Assembly (NCBI RefSeq): GCF_003576645.1
Contig: NC_044919.1
Span: 23,991,760-24,055,759, forward strand
DNA length: 64,000 nt
Source of the DNA: Ipomoea triloba
Taxonomy: Eukaryota > Streptophyta > Magnoliopsida > Solanales > Convolvulaceae
Direction of reading: 5' to 3'
Shown piece by piece: positions 60,766-64,000 of this stretch; position 1 is the first letter of the stretch, and each line of letters starts with the position of its first letter. The position numbers and the translations under genes are program-made. Under the pieces are notes generated by a model. It saw nothing but the letters and a program-made list of their open reading frames with translations. It did not search any database and was not told where the DNA came from.

Positions 60766-62340
60766 TTGCCATTTATTTCCTACTTTGGCAGAAAAGATTA
60801 TCATAGAAGTGTTTTTTTTTTTCCTTTGAAATAATTTTACCATTTGTATAAATAGGAAAAATTATGATTTTAGTCCATTAATTATACTTAAATTGTAGAT
60901 CCAATTCATGATTTATCTTATACAAATTTCTCTTTAATTTTGTTGAAAGTGACAGTTTTAATCCATTATTTATAAATTTTTTTATCATTAACAATTTATT
61001 TTGAATTTTCAAATTATTAAAAGGCGTATTGGTCATTTCATATAACCTTTTGAAATTTCCTCCATAAATCTTCATATATAAACTACCATATTCTTTTCAT
61101 ATTAAAAAAACTAAATCACTAGGAATTCCTTTTTCATTTGCACCATTTGTTCTCAATTATTTTAGCACATTCAAGACTACCAACTAATTTCACTTTCATG
61201 CTTTAGTCATTTCTCCATGTATGCTAATTCCAATACTTCATGCTAGTTTTTCCATATTATTTGCTTCATTTAAAGACCAATAAAGATAATTATCTCAACC
61301 ACCCAACTACTGCTAAATCTAAAACCAAAATCATGATTTGGTAAAAAAGGATTGCATCTCCAATGAAATACAAACACTATTTAGATTAAAATAGTAATGC
61401 ACTGCATTCACCTTTTGTATAAATCTCTACACACAATCAATTAGCATATTAAAACACTAAATTGTACCCCCTTTGTCCTATTTTGTTTGTCTTAAAACAC
61501 TAAATTCTACTCCCTCCGTCCTATTTTGTTTGTCTGGTTTGGTTAACGAGACTTAACTGAAGTTATTTTTAATTCAATTTTTCATAATATTAAGTTTAGT
61601 ATTTTTTTTTGAGAAGAATATTAAGTTTAGTATTAGTATATAAAATTTATATAGAGTAAATTGCACTTTTGGTCTTCTGACTATAGCACCTCTATTAATT
61701 TCAACACTTGACTTTTAAAAGTAACGAATTGATCCTTTAACTATGTTTTTTTTTAACGAATTTGGTCCTTCCGGCCAAATCAGAGGCCAAATTAGGCCGG
61801 AAAATTGTAACCCCTTTCCGATTACCATTTAGTGAGGGCATAATAGTCATTTGCTCTCTTTTCTTCTTCTCTTTTCTTCTCCTGTGCGCCGGAATCCATG
61901 GAAGACCATGGAATCCATGGGAGCAATCAACAACTTCATCTGATGTTCCCTAGATACAGAAACGCGAACTTTCATTAATTGTCTAAATGACACGGGATCC
62001 TAGGAGCATGGATAATGAGACTTTTCGGAAAGCAAGATAACTAATTAGGCACTATTCCTCGGCCAATGTGTCTAGACATATTTGTCCAATAAATATGATG
62101 GAAATGAAAAAGGAGATTGGGGACTTAGAAAGCTGGGATAGGAAAAAAAGGGTTATAGGGTAATTTTAATTTACAACACAACAAACTTACATGAATGACG
62201 AGAAGTCTAAGAGAAGAATCCGAAGGGCAAGCCAATATTATATATCTTGTTGGTAATGGAAACCTTTTGGAGGAATTTCAGGTTGGAAGAATCCACTGGT
62301 TTGGCTTTTAGGTTTATAATTGGTAGATTTAATGAGAAAT
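60766..62340. other. No gene; fragments of small transposons
   Basis: AT-rich. 61512-61545 contains CTCCCTCCGTCCTATTTTGT, the typical end of Stowaway MITEs, with a weaker copy at about 61467. At 61654 a GAGTAAATTGCACTTTTGGTC terminus resembles the GAGY-family elements, but no matching right end was found. Confidence 0.5.
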
Positions 62341-62467
62341 GAAAGATGGCAGAGCTCATAAGGGAAATTGCAGATCTTATTTGCAGAGCTCATAAGGGAA
62401 AGATGGCAGAGCTTATAATGAAAGATGGCAGAGCTCATAATGAGAAATGAGAAATGAAAGATGGCAG
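62341..62467. repeat. Short tandem repeats next to an LTR
   Basis: Repeated GAAAGATGGCAGAGCTCATAA units (four or five imperfect copies) directly before the LTR start. Confidence 0.7.
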
Positions 62468-64000
62468 TGTTGGTCCCAAGGGGATGGGGTACAAGTCTAG
62501 AGGGGGGGGGGGGTGAATAGACTTGTATAAGATTTTGCAAATCTTTTCGACCTCTCGTGTGTATTGGACTTAGGATGTTTAGGTCCGATACCTCACGGGA
62601 TGAAGACAAAGTTTTATGCACAGCGGAAATGTTGTCCCCTTTTTAATTAGCACGAGTTTGAGTTAGTTCGAGAGGTATGATTATATGCAGTGCAGTTCGA
62701 GAGTTAGATAGCGAGAGATAAAAGCAGAAAGTAAATGCGAGAGAGATTTTTAAGTGGTTCGGCCAAGCCGCCTACGTCCACTCTTCTTCTAGAAACTCCC
62801 TAGAAGGATTGCACTAAAACTTCCCTTTTTAGTACAATGTCGAGCGCTTGAGCTTTGATCACGAAGCCCGCCTCAAGCCTCAGGTTTTTCGCCCCGCTTC
62901 TTGTTACTCCACCTCTCGAGCACTTGAGCTTTGATCACCAAGCCCGCCTCAAGCCTCAGGATCTTCACAAGACAGCTCCCAGGTTACTCCGCCTCTCCTC
63001 AGGTTTTTCTCCCCGCTTCCAGTTACTCCACCTCTCGAGCACTTGAGCTTTGATCACCAAGCCCGCCTCAAGCCTTAGGATCTTCACTAGACAGCTGCCA
63101 AGTTACTCCGCCTCTTCTTGCTTAATCCAAAGCAAGGACCTTTGGTTGTCACAGTTTAATGTAACAAACTCCAATATGACCAAAAGCTATCGTTGAAACA
63201 ATGTCGATGTAGAGCAGCTTCGGTCACCTTCTGAATATGTATAAGTTTAAGCTTTGTAACTCTCTCAAACACTAAGATGTGTTTTTCTCGCTGTGTTGAA
63301 TATCAAGGATGATATTCCAGATTTAGCACTTGCACTTTGAACGTTTGAATCAGACACCTCTTATGATAGCTTGATTTTCTAACTCAGTTACTCTTTTTGC
63401 TTGTGTCTTCACGTCCTTATATATGAGAGTTTAAGGAATAATTCCGTTGGAGGGAAAACTATTCCGTTTGAAATTGTCTCCCATGTTGATTATGGGACTT
63501 GAGCATTTTCAGCATGTTCCATGGAGTGGTGGTCTTGTAACTTGAGCCTTTTGTCTTGTAGTGAATATTCTTTAATCCACTTTCTAGAGTCCATGCTCCA
63601 CTTACTCCTTTTGGCAAAAGTTACTCTTTTTATATTCCCATGATCCTTGTTTTAGGGAATAAGACCGGCCTTAGATTGGTGCGCCTTCTATCCGTTTGTT
63701 GTGCGATTCTGACGTGGCATCCACTTCCGGCAGATCCCATAACGTCCTGTAGGCACCTTCTTTTTATCTCCATGATATTCTTCTTCTCCAAACTTAGATT
63801 ATTTTATCCATGCTTCCTTGACTGCCATTCAGTCCTATGGAGAAGTGTCAGTGTATCGAGATTGGTTTGATGTCTCGACTGACTGATGTCTCGAATCCAC
63901 GTCTCGAACTGGTTTGATGTCTCGAGAGATTCTATCTCTCGAACTCTGCTTATGTTTCGAGACTTAGTTGATGTCTCGCAGACCCTTATTCCTCCAGTGT
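62468..64000 (+). mobile_element. Copia-like LTR, running off the window
   Basis: It begins TGTTGGTCCCAAGG, followed by a G run and GGTGAATAGACTTGT, a start common in large Copia (SIRE/Maximus-type) plant LTRs. It contains duplicated units (TCGAGCACTTGAGCTTTGAT at about 62845, 62917 and 63035) and ends beyond position 64000. No polyprotein is included, so left LTR, right LTR or solo LTR cannot be decided, though the preceding bases show no clear polypurine tract. Confidence 0.55.

Overview
The window is nuclear DNA of a flowering plant, probably a eudicot. It carries intron-containing mitochondrial-protein genes with GT-AG introns, a plant LINE with a C-terminal RNase H, Copia and CACTA sequences, Helitrons, and many small DNA transposons in AT-rich DNA. 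I cannot name the species. Two genes look intact. CLPP2 (mitochondrial Clp protease subunit, minus strand, two exons, 46177-47226) has all three catalytic residues. The succinyl-CoA ligase alpha-subunit gene (plus strand, seven exons, 52860-59335) translates without a break to 339 residues. A third host gene, the 5' part of an ATAD1/Msp1-related AAA-ATPase gene (26247-30946, minus), has six recognisable exons but an in-frame TGA at codon 247, and no ATPase exons are visible downstream.

Layout. 1-5.2 kb: AT-rich DNA, microsatellites, Helitron ends, a hAT-type element with an 8-bp target duplication and a Harbinger-type MITE. 5.2-7.1 kb: decayed LTR-like sequence with a 30-bp minisatellite. 7.2-8.8 kb: a hAT-type element holding two other elements. 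8.9-10.6 kb: a small Helitron holding a foldback element. 10.7-12.6 kb: two minisatellite-bearing elements lying between (TA)n tracts. 12.6-16.4 kb: no gene, possible LTR. 16.4-23.6 kb: a three-layer nest, CACTA containing a Helitron containing a Mutator-like element that carries a TIM17 pseudogene. 26.2-32.4 kb: the AAA-ATPase remnant. 32.5-33.9 kb: a Mutator-like element carrying a histone H2B pseudogene. 35.0-40.3 kb: a dead LINE inserted in a tandem-repeat array. 40.9-46 kb: small elements and SINEs. 46.2-47.2 kb: CLPP2. 47.4-51.2 kb: foldback DNA and a Copia 3' end broken by a Mutator-like element with a WAT1-related exon. 52.9-59.3 kb: succinyl-CoA ligase. 59.9-62.4 kb: small elements. 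62.5 kb to the end: an LTR.

The most notable signal is a family of foldback elements. Their termini start GAGYNAAT or similar, usually followed within about 20 bases by TGGTCC or GTCCTC. Six complete members have perfect 9-10 bp target duplications (9635, 18923, 32510, 49840, 55131, 59853), and three of them carry recognisable pieces of host genes. This looks like a Pack-MULE-type family that has repeatedly copied host coding sequence. A second candidate family has ends related to GGTGTGGYCGTGCGGCC and sits within TA microsatellites. All gene identities rest on motif recognition by eye, without database searches.
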